This document shows, one piece after another, positions 1 to 6,160 of a stretch of DNA of 10,643 nucleotides. Position numbers and translations under genes: made by a program. The DNA comes from Ahrensia sp. Its GTDB lineage: Bacteria; Pseudomonadota; Alphaproteobacteria; Rhizobiales; Rhizobiaceae. Numbering within the stretch: the first letter of the stretch is position 1; every line of letters starts with the position of its first letter. Below the pieces are notes generated by a model, which worked only from the letters and a program-made list of their open reading frames with translations, made no database searches and was not told the DNA's origin. Location: the NCBI GenBank assembly GCA_024639025.1, contig JAHEJF010000028.1, positions 1-10,643 of the forward strand, in the 5' to 3' direction.

Positions 1-96
1 GCCTATTCGCATGGCGCTATCGCAGCACGACTGGGCAGGAGCGGAGATGCCGCAACCAAGGCCATTGAGCGCTTTCTGGAGAAAGTGACCCGGTAA
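1..96 (+). CDS. C-terminal end of an unidentified protein, possibly a GntR/FadR-type regulator (partial)
   Basis: An open frame runs from the first base to a TAA at 94-96 and gives 31 residues ending in GDAATKAIERFLEKVTR. The start lies outside the window. The pattern H-x-A-I followed by GDA-x-x-A and RFLEKV resembles the last helix of the FCD ligand-binding domain of FadR-family GntR regulators, where the usual ending is similar to HRAI...GDA..A...HLEEV. The final metal-binding His is Phe here. Such regulators often sit beside dehydrogenases like the next gene. The segment is too short to be sure, and the two other plus-strand frames are also partly open. I treat it as a probable gene end of unproven identity. 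Confidence 0.4.
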   Translation, partial: AYSHGAIAARLGRSGDAATKAIERFLEKVTR

Positions 97-158
97 CGGC
101 CGTTCAGAGTCTCAGCTTTCAGTCGCAACGCTGCGATGAAAAAAATCTAGAAAACACC

Positions 159-174
159 GTATCAATCCTGATAC
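159..174. promoter_or_regulatory. Inverted repeat upstream of the SDR gene, possible operator
   Basis: GTATCA and TGATAC form perfect 6-bp arms around a 4-nt spacer (ATCC), 42 bp before the SDR start codon. It lies in the 120-nt gap between two plus-strand genes, an operator-like place. A GT...AC symmetric site would suit a GntR-type regulator, which the upstream partial gene may encode, but that link is inference. No clear -35/-10 pair was seen around it. A 16-bp palindrome of this quality can also occur by chance. Confidence 0.25.
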
Positions 175-216
175 CGGGTTTGCATGGCTCTGCAGCCAGC
201 TAACAGGGAGAACCAA

Positions 217-900
217 ATGTCTCGTGTTTTGATTACCGGAGCGGGTCGGGGGATTGGCCTTGCCTTGGCAAAAGAATTGCTGGCGCGCGGACACATTGTC
301 GTCGGTTCACTCCGCGCACAGGCTGAGGCTGACGCGCTTTGTGCAAGTTTGGGATCCGGGTTTACGGCTTTGGTATTCGATGTAAGCGACGATGATGCCG
401 TTGCAAAGGCAGCACGCGATCTTGAAGGAGCGCTTGATGTGATTGTCAACAATGCAGGCGTTATCGGCGCCAGATCCCCTGATACGGTCACCTACGAAGA
501 TTTTGAAGAGTTTGCCCAGGTGCTTTCCGTCAATACGATCGCACCGCTGCGGGTGAGTCAGGCGTTTCTGCCGCATCTGCGCGAGGGGACAAATGCAAGG
601 ATTCTCACCATATCATCGCAAATGGGCATGCTCAGCAGCAATCAATCAAACTGCATTGCTTATCGTGCATCCAAGGCGGCGGTGAACAAGGTCATGCAAG
701 GCCTGGCGACGGATTTGAAGTCCGAGGGCATCGCAGTCCAGATGCTGCATCCCGGTTGGGTGCGTACCGACATGGGTGGTTCGGGTGCCGATATTTCCGT
801 TGAAGAAAGCGCTACCGGCATCGCCGACCGCATTGAGCAGCTGACCTTGGAGCAGACCGGTTCATTCCTCGCCTATGATGGCTCTCAAATGCAGTGGTAA
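217..900 (+). CDS. Short-chain dehydrogenase/reductase, C-factor (CsgA)-like
   Basis: This is a 227-residue classical SDR, expected to be a cytosolic NAD(P)-dependent oxidoreductase of unknown substrate. The Rossmann glycine motif TGAGRGIG is at residues 7-14, NNAG at 78-81 and the structural Asn at 106. The catalytic set is Ser134, Tyr149 and Lys153 (YRASK). Arg33 just after the second strand hints at NADP(H) preference. The C-terminus TGSFLAYDGSQMQW is typical of the C-factor-like SDR subgroup, which resembles Myxococcus CsgA. I chose the ATG at 217 because GGGAG lies six bases before it; an in-frame ATG at 184 would add 11 residues but has no ribosome site. The gene is convergent with the DUF2293 gene, 5 bp away. 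The family and catalytic residues are clear, the substrate is not. Confidence 0.9.
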   Translation: MSRVLITGAGRGIGLALAKELLARGHIVVGSLRAQAEADALCASLGSGFTALVFDVSDDDAVAKAARDLEGALDVIVNNAGVIGARSPDTVTYEDFEEFAQVLSVNTIAPLRVSQAFLPHLREGTNARILTISSQMGMLSSNQSNCIAYRASKAAVNKVMQGLATDLKSEGIAVQMLHPGWVRTDMGGSGADISVEESATGIADRIEQLTLEQTGSFLAYDGSQMQW

Positions 901-905
901 ATAAT

Positions 906-1241
906 TTACGCAATATCCCCCGCCTTGGGAATTTTCATCTCATCTTCATCGGGATCGATAAGGCGGCTGGATTGCCAGCTTCTAAGCACCGCATTCATAT
1001 CGTCCAGGACGAAGTGCCGCGCTGAATCGCTGTCATAACCTTCATCCAGCAGCGCGTCGTAATCGGTGTGATTATGCCGAATATGCGTGGTGACGGCCAA
1101 CCACGCGCCAATCGGGGCAGGGAGATGGCGCAAATGCCGCCTGTGGGCAATCTCCTTGATAACCAACACATCAGCCAATGGCGCCAGCGGCACCAGCTCT
1201 TTGAGTGACTTGCTCATCTGTGTCTGGAATTTTGTACTCAT
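906..1241 (-). CDS. DUF2293 domain protein of unknown function
   Basis: This is a small, soluble, highly charged protein of 111 residues with no signal peptide or membrane segment. The stretch from about residue 49 to 91 (AVTTHIRHNHTDYDALL, then SARHFVLDDMNAVLRSW) matches my memory of DUF2293: the conserved core reads roughly V-R-H-x-x-T-x-Y-D-x-L-L, an AR pair, then a Leu/Trp-rich helix. No catalytic role is known for that family. The start is uncertain. The ATG at 1241 has only a weak purine stretch upstream, and the ATG at 1217 (eight residues shorter) is no better. The gene is divergent from the SahR-like regulator across a 93-bp gap that holds a strong palindrome, so it might share control, but the palindrome lies much closer to the regulator. 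I claim no function beyond the family. Confidence 0.8.
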   Translation of the reverse strand: MSTKFQTQMSKSLKELVPLAPLADVLVIKEIAHRRHLRHLPAPIGAWLAVTTHIRHNHTDYDALLDEGYDSDSARHFVLDDMNAVLRSWQSSRLIDPDEDEMKIPKAGDIA

Positions 1242-1289
1242 AATTGTGACTTATCTGAAAACGACACAAAATTCACTTGCCGCGCCATC

Positions 1290-1323
1290 AAAAATGACAT
1301 AAACATATCTTTATATCATTTTT
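1290..1323. promoter_or_regulatory. 34-bp palindrome, probable SahR-type operator
   Basis: The left arm AAAAATGACATAAACAT (1290-1306) and right arm ATCTTTATATCATTTTT (1307-1323) are complementary at 15 of 17 positions with no spacer. The mismatches are 1298/1315 and 1304/1309. It ends 11 bp before the regulator ATG at 1335 and abuts the ribosome site GGGTGA, so a dimer bound here would block transcription start or early elongation. ArsR-family winged-helix dimers bind AT-rich palindromes of this kind, and SahR regulators are reported to control their own SAM-cycle operons. The core, close to ATAAAgATATCTTTAT, fits autoregulation. That the adjacent regulator binds it is inference. Confidence 0.7.
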
Positions 1324-1334
1324 TGGGTGAGCCA

Positions 1335-2345
1335 ATGTTTCAAACAGACGACTACGTAGATTGCCTCAAGTCAATTGCTGAACCCAGCCGTTTGCGGATT
1401 CTTCGTTTGCTGTCGGCCGGCGACCTGACGGTATCGGACCTGACCACGATTCTTGGTCAATCACAGCCGCGCGTGTCGCGCCATCTAAAGCTGCTGCTTG
1501 AAACAAATCTCATCAATCGCTGGCAAGAGGGTTCTTGGGCACTGTTCAGGCTCGTGTCGACCGGAGACAAGGCCAATCTGATCAAGTCATTGCTCGATAA
1601 TCTGTCGCCCGATGATCCCGTCATACTGAGGGACCTTGAGAGGCTGGAAGAGGTCAAGTCCAGACGTCGCGATGCGGCAGCGCAGTATTTTGCCACCAAT
1701 GCTGCCAGCTGGGACGAAATCCGTTCGCTGCACATCGCTGAAGATCAGGTTGAGAAAGCATTGCTCAATTTGGTCGGCAAAGGGCCGTTCAACGCCATGC
1801 TGGATATCGGTACAGGCACAGGGCGCATGCTTGAACTGTTCGCGCCTTACTATCGCTCCGCGGTCGGTATCGATGCCAGCCGCGAGATGCTCGGCGTTGC
1901 CCGTGCCAATCTGGAAGCCGCCGATATCAAGAACGCTGACGTGCGCTTGGGTGACATCTACAATATGCCGGTCGAGCGCAACGCTTATGATTTAATCGTT
2001 GTCCACCAAGTGCTGCACTTTTTGGATGACCCCGCCGCTGCATTGCGTGAGGCTATGCGCAGCCTTTCGCCTTCCGGCAAACTGATTGTTGTGGATTTTG
2101 CAACCCACGAGCACGAGTTCCTTCGTGCAGAGCATCAACATCAGCGGCTCGGTTTTGAAACAAAAATGATGAACAACTGGTTTGACCAGGCGGGCTTGAA
2201 GCCGGTTGCGACGAAATCGCTGGCGCCTAAGAAAACCGGAAATAGTGAAGCGCTGACTGTGATGATCTGGGTTGCGCAGGATCAGCGATTGGAAATTGCA
2301 GCATCAAATGATGATGTTGACCTGACATTGGAGAATTTGGCGTGA
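1335..2345 (+). CDS. sahR: ArsR-family regulator fused to SAM-methyltransferase-fold domain (SahR-like)
   Basis: The 336-residue protein has two parts. Residues about 5-95 form an ArsR winged helix (EPSRLRILRLL, then the helix-turn-helix TVSDLTTILGQSQPRVSRHL at 32-51). The metal-binding CxC motif of arsenic or zinc sensors is absent. Residues about 110-320 are a class I methyltransferase fold with an intact SAM/SAH site: DIGTGTG at 157-163, acidic D180 in GIDASREML, and the VLHFLDDP strand. Known SahR proteins use such a domain to sense S-adenosylhomocysteine, which releases them from DNA and switches on metF, metH/metE, metK and ahcY. Its stop overlaps the metF start (TGATG), so they are one operon. 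The ATG at 1335 has GGGTGA upstream; a TTG at 1323 is an unlikely alternative. The domains are certain; the SAH-sensing role is inferred from family and context, and methyltransferase activity cannot be excluded. Confidence 0.85.
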   Translation: MFQTDDYVDCLKSIAEPSRLRILRLLSAGDLTVSDLTTILGQSQPRVSRHLKLLLETNLINRWQEGSWALFRLVSTGDKANLIKSLLDNLSPDDPVILRDLERLEEVKSRRRDAAAQYFATNAASWDEIRSLHIAEDQVEKALLNLVGKGPFNAMLDIGTGTGRMLELFAPYYRSAVGIDASREMLGVARANLEAADIKNADVRLGDIYNMPVERNAYDLIVVHQVLHFLDDPAAALREAMRSLSPSGKLIVVDFATHEHEFLRAEHQHQRLGFETKMMNNWFDQAGLKPVATKSLAPKKTGNSEALTVMIWVAQDQRLEIAASNDDVDLTLENLA

Positions 2346-3262
2346 TGCGTGGTTCAGTTCTATCGAGAAATCCTGGCGCCGCACTGGAGCGGAACATTCG
2401 TGTTTCCTTTGAGTTTTTCCCCCCAAAAAGCGATGCGATGGAGCAAAAACTTGCACAATCCATCACAAGGCTGGCGCCGCTTTGCCCTGATTTTATCTCG
2501 GTGACCTATGGCGCTGGTGGATCGACCCGTGATCCTTCCAAGCGTACGCTTGCCAAAGTGTTGGAGCAGACCGGTGTTCCGGCGGCTGCACATTTGACCT
2601 GTGTTGGCTCGACAAAGCAGGAAGTCGATGAAGTCGTCAGGGACTTTGCCTCCATGGGTATCAAGCGCTTCGTTGCATTACGCGGTGATCCGGAAACAGG
2701 CATGGGCACCCAATATGTGCCAACGGAAGGTGGATATGAAAACGCCGCTGAGCTGGTCGGTGCTTTGAAGGCTTATGCTGATTTTGACATTTCGGTTTCT
2801 GCCTATCCGGAAAAACATCCCGAAAGCCCCGATTATGCGACCGACATCGATATGCTCAAGCGCAAAGTCGACAACGGCGCCAACCGTGCAATCACACAGT
2901 TCTTTTTCGACAATGACAATTATGAGCGTTATGTGGAGCGCGTGCGCCGTGCCGGGATTTATATTCCGATCGTGCCGGGCATTATTCCCATTCACAATTT
3001 CTGGTCGGTCGCCAATTTCGCCAGCCGTTGCCAGACGCATGTACCATCATGGCTCGAGGAGCGTTTTGCAGGACTTGAAAATGATCCCCAGACCCATGCG
3101 CTCATCGCCTCGGCGATCGCTGCTGAACAAGTGATGGACCTGGTTGATCGAGGTGTGGAGGACTTCCACTTCTACACCATGAACCGGCCCGACCTTGTCT
3201 TTGCGATCTGTCGATTGATCGGCATCAAGGGTGATGATGACAACGGTGTCCTGGCGGCCTGA
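2345..3262 (+). CDS. metF: 5,10-methylenetetrahydrofolate reductase
   Basis: MetF reduces 5,10-methylene-THF to 5-methyl-THF with FAD, supplying the methyl group for homocysteine methylation to methionine. It is 305 residues, the usual bacterial single-domain length. Family signatures in order are SFEFFPPK at 21-28 with the catalytic Glu23, VTYGAGGSTRD, HLTCVGST, LRGDP at 112-116, SAYPEKHPES from about 152, QFFFDN at 185-190 and PGIIPI. The start is ATG 2345, sharing one base with the regulator's TGA; GTG at 2342 is equally in frame and sits at better spacing (8 nt) from GGAG at 2330, so the start could be one residue earlier. Position behind a SahR-like regulator predicts induction when S-adenosylhomocysteine accumulates. 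No methionine synthase gene follows in this window. The call is secure. Confidence 0.97.
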   Translation: MRGSVLSRNPGAALERNIRVSFEFFPPKSDAMEQKLAQSITRLAPLCPDFISVTYGAGGSTRDPSKRTLAKVLEQTGVPAAAHLTCVGSTKQEVDEVVRDFASMGIKRFVALRGDPETGMGTQYVPTEGGYENAAELVGALKAYADFDISVSAYPEKHPESPDYATDIDMLKRKVDNGANRAITQFFFDNDNYERYVERVRRAGIYIPIVPGIIPIHNFWSVANFASRCQTHVPSWLEERFAGLENDPQTHALIASAIAAEQVMDLVDRGVEDFHFYTMNRPDLVFAICRLIGIKGDDDNGVLAA

Positions 3263-3392
3263 TGCTGCCGGAAGCTTCCAGGGTCCAGACCCAATAAGCG
3301 GTTGATGGCTGTTCTGAACGCATAATTACTGTGGCGCTCCATGACGCGCTCGCATAAAGCTCCTACATGCATTTTTGATGATGGAGCAGATG
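3263..3392 (+). promoter_or_regulatory. 130-nt leader of the decarboxylase gene with possible RBS-masking stem
   Basis: This gap separates metF from the decarboxylase. GCTCC at 3359-3363 can pair with GGAGC at 3383-3387, which contains the ribosome site, with CAT/ATG (3366-3368/3378-3380) pairing inside. A second GCTCC lies at 3336-3340, offering an alternative partner. A six-codon reading frame (MAVLNA, 3305-3325) could be a leader peptide, though its ribosome site is poor. Two small palindromes, GGAAGCTTCC (3270-3279) and GGGTC-CA-GACCC (3281-3292), follow metF without a T-run. Alphaproteobacterial ornithine decarboxylase genes are known to carry a conserved leader RNA (speF motif); I could not confirm its consensus here. 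No convincing promoter was seen. Confidence 0.3.
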
Positions 3393-4613
3393 ATGCAGCG
3401 ATTTCTGGACGGAACTGAAGCCGCTTTGGCGTTGCGCCCGGACCAGCCGGTCTATTGTTTTCGGCCCCACGTACTGGCCCAGGACGCGAAACGCTTCCAA
3501 TCATTGTTCCCCGGACAGACCGCTTATGCGGTGAAAACCAATGGTGAGCCCATGGTGGTAAAGGCACTGGTGGAGGCTGGCATGACTGCATTTGATGTTG
3601 CATCGCCAGCCGAGTTCGAACTTGTCCGTCAGTTTTCGTCCAATGCAGAAATGCTTTACATGCATCCGGTCAAGGCCCAGTCCGACATTCGGCTGGCATT
3701 CGAAAAGTACAATATTCGCACGCTGGTCGTTGATCATGAAGACGAGATCGTCAAAGTGCTGCGGGTCACCCGCGCACTGGATCTTGATCACACCCAGATC
3801 ACCATCTTTGTCCGCCTGCAAACAAAGGGTCACGCCGCATACGAATTGTCCAAGAAATTTGGCGCGGCACCTGCGCATGCCGTTGAACTGCTGCAGCGTT
3901 TGCACCGTATCGGGTTTAAGACAGGCATCTGCTTCCATGTCGGCAGCCAGATCGAAGACGCCGACACCTATGAAAAGGCAATTGCTTCCGCTTATTGGGT
4001 GCGGACGCGTGCCGGCGTGCCGCTGGCAGGCCTCGATGTTGGTGGCGGGTTCCCGGCCAATTACGGTCGCGACCCCAAAAAGACCAACGTCTTCACACCC
4101 AGCCTTGATGGGTTGATGCAAAGCATTGATGCCGCCGTCAAAGAGTATAATTTCGACGATGTACCCTTGGTTGCCGAGCCGGGCAGGGTGGTTGTCGCGC
4201 GCGCCTTTTCATTGATCGTCCGCGTATTGCTGCGCAAGGGCAAGCGGCTCTATATCAATGACGGTATCTGGGCCTCTTTGTCGGACAGCTGGACGGGTAA
4301 GATCACCTTGCCGGCTCGGTTCATCCCGGACCCCAATATTCGACGTCGCAATGGAAAGTCGGACAATATTGTTCCGTTCAAAGTCTGTGGTGCCACCTGC
4401 GACTCCGTCGATATTCTCACTCGTCCCTTCTACTTGCCTGAGACGATAGACACCGGCGATTGGATAGAGATTGGCAATATCGGGGCGTACTCCATGTCGC
4501 TGAGAACCCGCTTCAATGGCTTTTACCCCGATACTTATGTCGAGGTGGAAAATGCGTTCGAAACCGGAGATGCTGCGACAGGCTTTGCAAGTCTGGAGAC
4601 CATGGCCGATTGA
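3393..4613 (+). CDS. Fold-type III PLP-dependent decarboxylase, probable ornithine decarboxylase
   Basis: This cytosolic enzyme probably converts ornithine (perhaps also lysine) to putrescine (or cadaverine), the entry to polyamines. It has 406 residues: an alanine-racemase-like barrel, then a beta domain. Visible motifs are AYAVKTN with PLP-binding Lys48, FDVASPAE, HVGSQ at 182-186, the phosphate-binding DVGGGFP near 215-221, EPGR at 262-265, NDGIW, and the active-site CDSVD with Cys336 and Asp337 supplied across the dimer. GAYS and TRFNGF near the end match alphaproteobacterial ornithine decarboxylases. Diaminopimelate decarboxylase is less likely. The start is ambiguous among TTG 3375, ATG 3378, 3381, 3390 and 3393; I chose 3393 because GGAG (3383-3386) is six bases before it. 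The metF link is positional, although both pathways meet at SAM, used in spermidine synthesis. The family is sure, the substrate less so. Confidence 0.88.
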   Translation: MQRFLDGTEAALALRPDQPVYCFRPHVLAQDAKRFQSLFPGQTAYAVKTNGEPMVVKALVEAGMTAFDVASPAEFELVRQFSSNAEMLYMHPVKAQSDIRLAFEKYNIRTLVVDHEDEIVKVLRVTRALDLDHTQITIFVRLQTKGHAAYELSKKFGAAPAHAVELLQRLHRIGFKTGICFHVGSQIEDADTYEKAIASAYWVRTRAGVPLAGLDVGGGFPANYGRDPKKTNVFTPSLDGLMQSIDAAVKEYNFDDVPLVAEPGRVVVARAFSLIVRVLLRKGKRLYINDGIWASLSDSWTGKITLPARFIPDPNIRRRNGKSDNIVPFKVCGATCDSVDILTRPFYLPETIDTGDWIEIGNIGAYSMSLRTRFNGFYPDTYVEVENAFETGDAATGFASLETMAD

Positions 4614-4660
4614 GAACAAGTTTTGGTGCTCTAATGGATTTGCATAGTTGAGGCAGCACC

Positions 4661-4945
4661 ATGAATCGTCACAAAAAGCCCAATGCACCCAAAGAGCCAA
4701 TGTCGAAACTGATCAAATTCGTCATCGTCAACAGCACCATTGGCATCATGATCGGCTGGTTGCTCGCAGCGGCACTGATCTATTTCAACATCGCCAATCT
4801 GGGCAATCTGATGTCGAACACCGATCACAAGGTGGCCGCCATAGCGATTCTGGCGCTCTCTTTCGGCACTACATTTGGATTCGGATACCTTGCAACAGCA
4901 GTGCTGTTGCTGCCCTATGACAAAGACGATTTTGATCGTGTTTAG
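4661..4945 (+). CDS. Small two-helix inner membrane protein of unknown function
   Basis: The product is 94 residues: a basic N-terminus (NRHKKPNAPKEPMSK), a hydrophobic helix at about 20-42, a short polar loop with NTDHK, a second helix at about 57-79, and an acidic tail (YDKDDFDRV). By the positive-inside rule the N-terminus should face the cytoplasm, giving a hairpin with both ends inside. I do not recognise a named family. GAGG lies about eight bases before ATG 4661; an internal ATG at 4700 (MSKLIKF) has AAAGAG before it and is a credible shorter start. It follows the decarboxylase by 47 bp on the same strand and may be cotranscribed. It is convergent with the transglycosylase gene, only 6 bp away, with no terminator visible between them. 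Confidence 0.75.
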   Translation: MNRHKKPNAPKEPMSKLIKFVIVNSTIGIMIGWLLAAALIYFNIANLGNLMSNTDHKVAAIAILALSFGTTFGFGYLATAVLLLPYDKDDFDRV

Positions 4946-4951
4946 AGCGTT

Positions 4952-6139
4952 TTAGTCGAAATAGTTGAACAGGATTTCGGTGGGCCACGCATCGGCGGGC
5001 AATCCGTTCTGCTGCTGTAGCTCTCTCACAGCGGCGCGCGTTCCGGCGCCCAGAATGCCATCGGCCTTGCCGACATCATACCCACGCGAGGCAAACTTTT
5101 GCTGCAGGCCTTTGAGCCTTTCTGCGCTGAGGCCGCCATGGTCCTTGCCCGCATTGTAGATCTTGGCCCCACCGAGCCTCGTGCCAAAATAGGCAGCAGT
5201 CAGCACATAAGTTAGCGACTGGTTCCACTCCAGCAGCACATTGAAATTCGGATAGGCAAGAAATGCTGGTCCCTTGCGGCCCATGGGCAAAATCAGGCTG
5301 GCCTCGAGTTCAGTCGACAATTGTCCTTCGCGAGCACCAACACCACGTGCTTTCCATTCAGACACCGGTAATTTTTTGTGTAATCCTGCGTCATACCATT
5401 CCATCTGGCTGGGGACTGAAACTTCCTGCAGCCAGGGCTGGTTGGCCTGCCAGCCGAGCGACGTCAGAAAGTTCGCTCCGGTCACGATTGCATCGGGCGC
5501 CGAAGTCTTCAGGCTGACCTGGCCGTCATTGTCGCCATCGCGGCCCTTTGTCAGATAATCGGCGGGAAGAACCTGGATTTGTCCGATTTCGCCGGCCCAG
5601 GCCCCTTTCACGTCCGGGGGCACAATGCCCTGGTCAATCAACTTGGCCAGAGCAATCAGCTGAGGCCTGAAAAGCTCTGGCCGACGACAATCATGCGCCA
5701 GCGTTGCAACAGCATTCAGGGTAAGAAAGTCGCCCTGAACAGCTCCGTAATCGGTTTCGAATGCCCAGAAAGCCGTGATGATTTCCGGTGCAACACCATA
5801 CTCGGCACGCGCGCGTTCGAAAACGTTGGCGTACTTTTTCAGATTTGCGCGTCCATTATCGATGCGGTTTTGGCTGATCAACCTGCGAGAAAAGGTCAAA
5901 AAATCCAAGGTAAATACACCTTGTGCGCGATCGCGCTTGAGCACATTTGGATTGATTGAGGCAACGCTGAGCGATTCAAGACCCAAGCCCGATACACCGG
6001 CTTGCCTTGCTTCTTCGACAACATCGGCCCGCCAGCTTGCAAAATCGGAACCGCAGGCAGCACCGCTTTGAGCGTGAACGCTGGTCAAACCGGAGAATGA
6101 CAGAGCGCCTGCCAACATGAGTGCTTTAATCGCTTTCAT
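4952..6139 (-). CDS. MltB-type (SLT_2) lytic murein transglycosylase with C-terminal peptidoglycan-binding domain
   Basis: This periplasmic enzyme cleaves the MurNAc-GlcNAc bond of peptidoglycan and leaves 1,6-anhydro-muropeptides. It has 395 residues. The signal peptide is residues 1-23 with a VHA-Q cleavage site and no lipobox Cys, so it should be soluble. The catalytic domain spans about 30-325 with catalytic Glu128 in AFWAFETDYG, then the family stretches GEIGQIQVLPADY, DGDNDGQVSL, DAIVTGANFL and YPNFNVLLEWNQS. Residues about 335-395 form a PG_binding_1 domain (LQQKFASRGYDVGKADGILG, then GTRAAVRELQQQNGL), the normal arrangement for alphaproteobacterial homologues. GGGAG lies seven bases before ATG 6139. 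It sits 21 bp after the GH25 lysozyme gene on the same strand, probably one operon. The identification is secure; the specific role (division, recycling or secretion) is unknown. Confidence 0.95.
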   Translation of the reverse strand: MKAIKALMLAGALSFSGLTSVHAQSGAACGSDFASWRADVVEEARQAGVSGLGLESLSVASINPNVLKRDRAQGVFTLDFLTFSRRLISQNRIDNGRANLKKYANVFERARAEYGVAPEIITAFWAFETDYGAVQGDFLTLNAVATLAHDCRRPELFRPQLIALAKLIDQGIVPPDVKGAWAGEIGQIQVLPADYLTKGRDGDNDGQVSLKTSAPDAIVTGANFLTSLGWQANQPWLQEVSVPSQMEWYDAGLHKKLPVSEWKARGVGAREGQLSTELEASLILPMGRKGPAFLAYPNFNVLLEWNQSLTYVLTAAYFGTRLGGAKIYNAGKDHGGLSAERLKGLQQKFASRGYDVGKADGILGAGTRAAVRELQQQNGLPADAWPTEILFNYFD

Positions 6140-6160
6140 CCATATGCTCCCGTTCCGGAC

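Noticed and set aside
123..136. TCGCA-ACGC-TGCGA hairpin after the first partial gene as a terminator
   Set aside because: The stem is only 5 bp and is followed by an A-run, not a T-run, on the plus strand, so it cannot be an intrinsic terminator for that gene.
1335..1640. Metal-sensing ArsR/SmtB function for the regulator
   Set aside because: The helix-turn-helix region lacks the CxC metal motif, only one Cys (residue 10) lies in the N-terminal region, and the C-terminal methyltransferase fold plus metF context points to SAH sensing.
3270..3292. GGAAGCTTCC and GGGTC-CA-GACCC as a metF terminator
   Set aside because: The palindromes are short, the loops are zero or two bases, and no T-run follows. 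They may be part of the decarboxylase leader instead.
3501..4121. Long minus-strand open frame of about 206 codons antisense to the decarboxylase
   Set aside because: It is entirely inside a gene with complete family motifs on the plus strand, its translation shows no recognisable domain, and no ribosome site was seen. It is a shadow of codon bias.
4209..4700. Minus-strand open frame of about 163 codons over the decarboxylase end and the small membrane protein start
   Set aside because: Overlaps two supported plus-strand genes, and its composition looks like reverse-complement translation with no domain.
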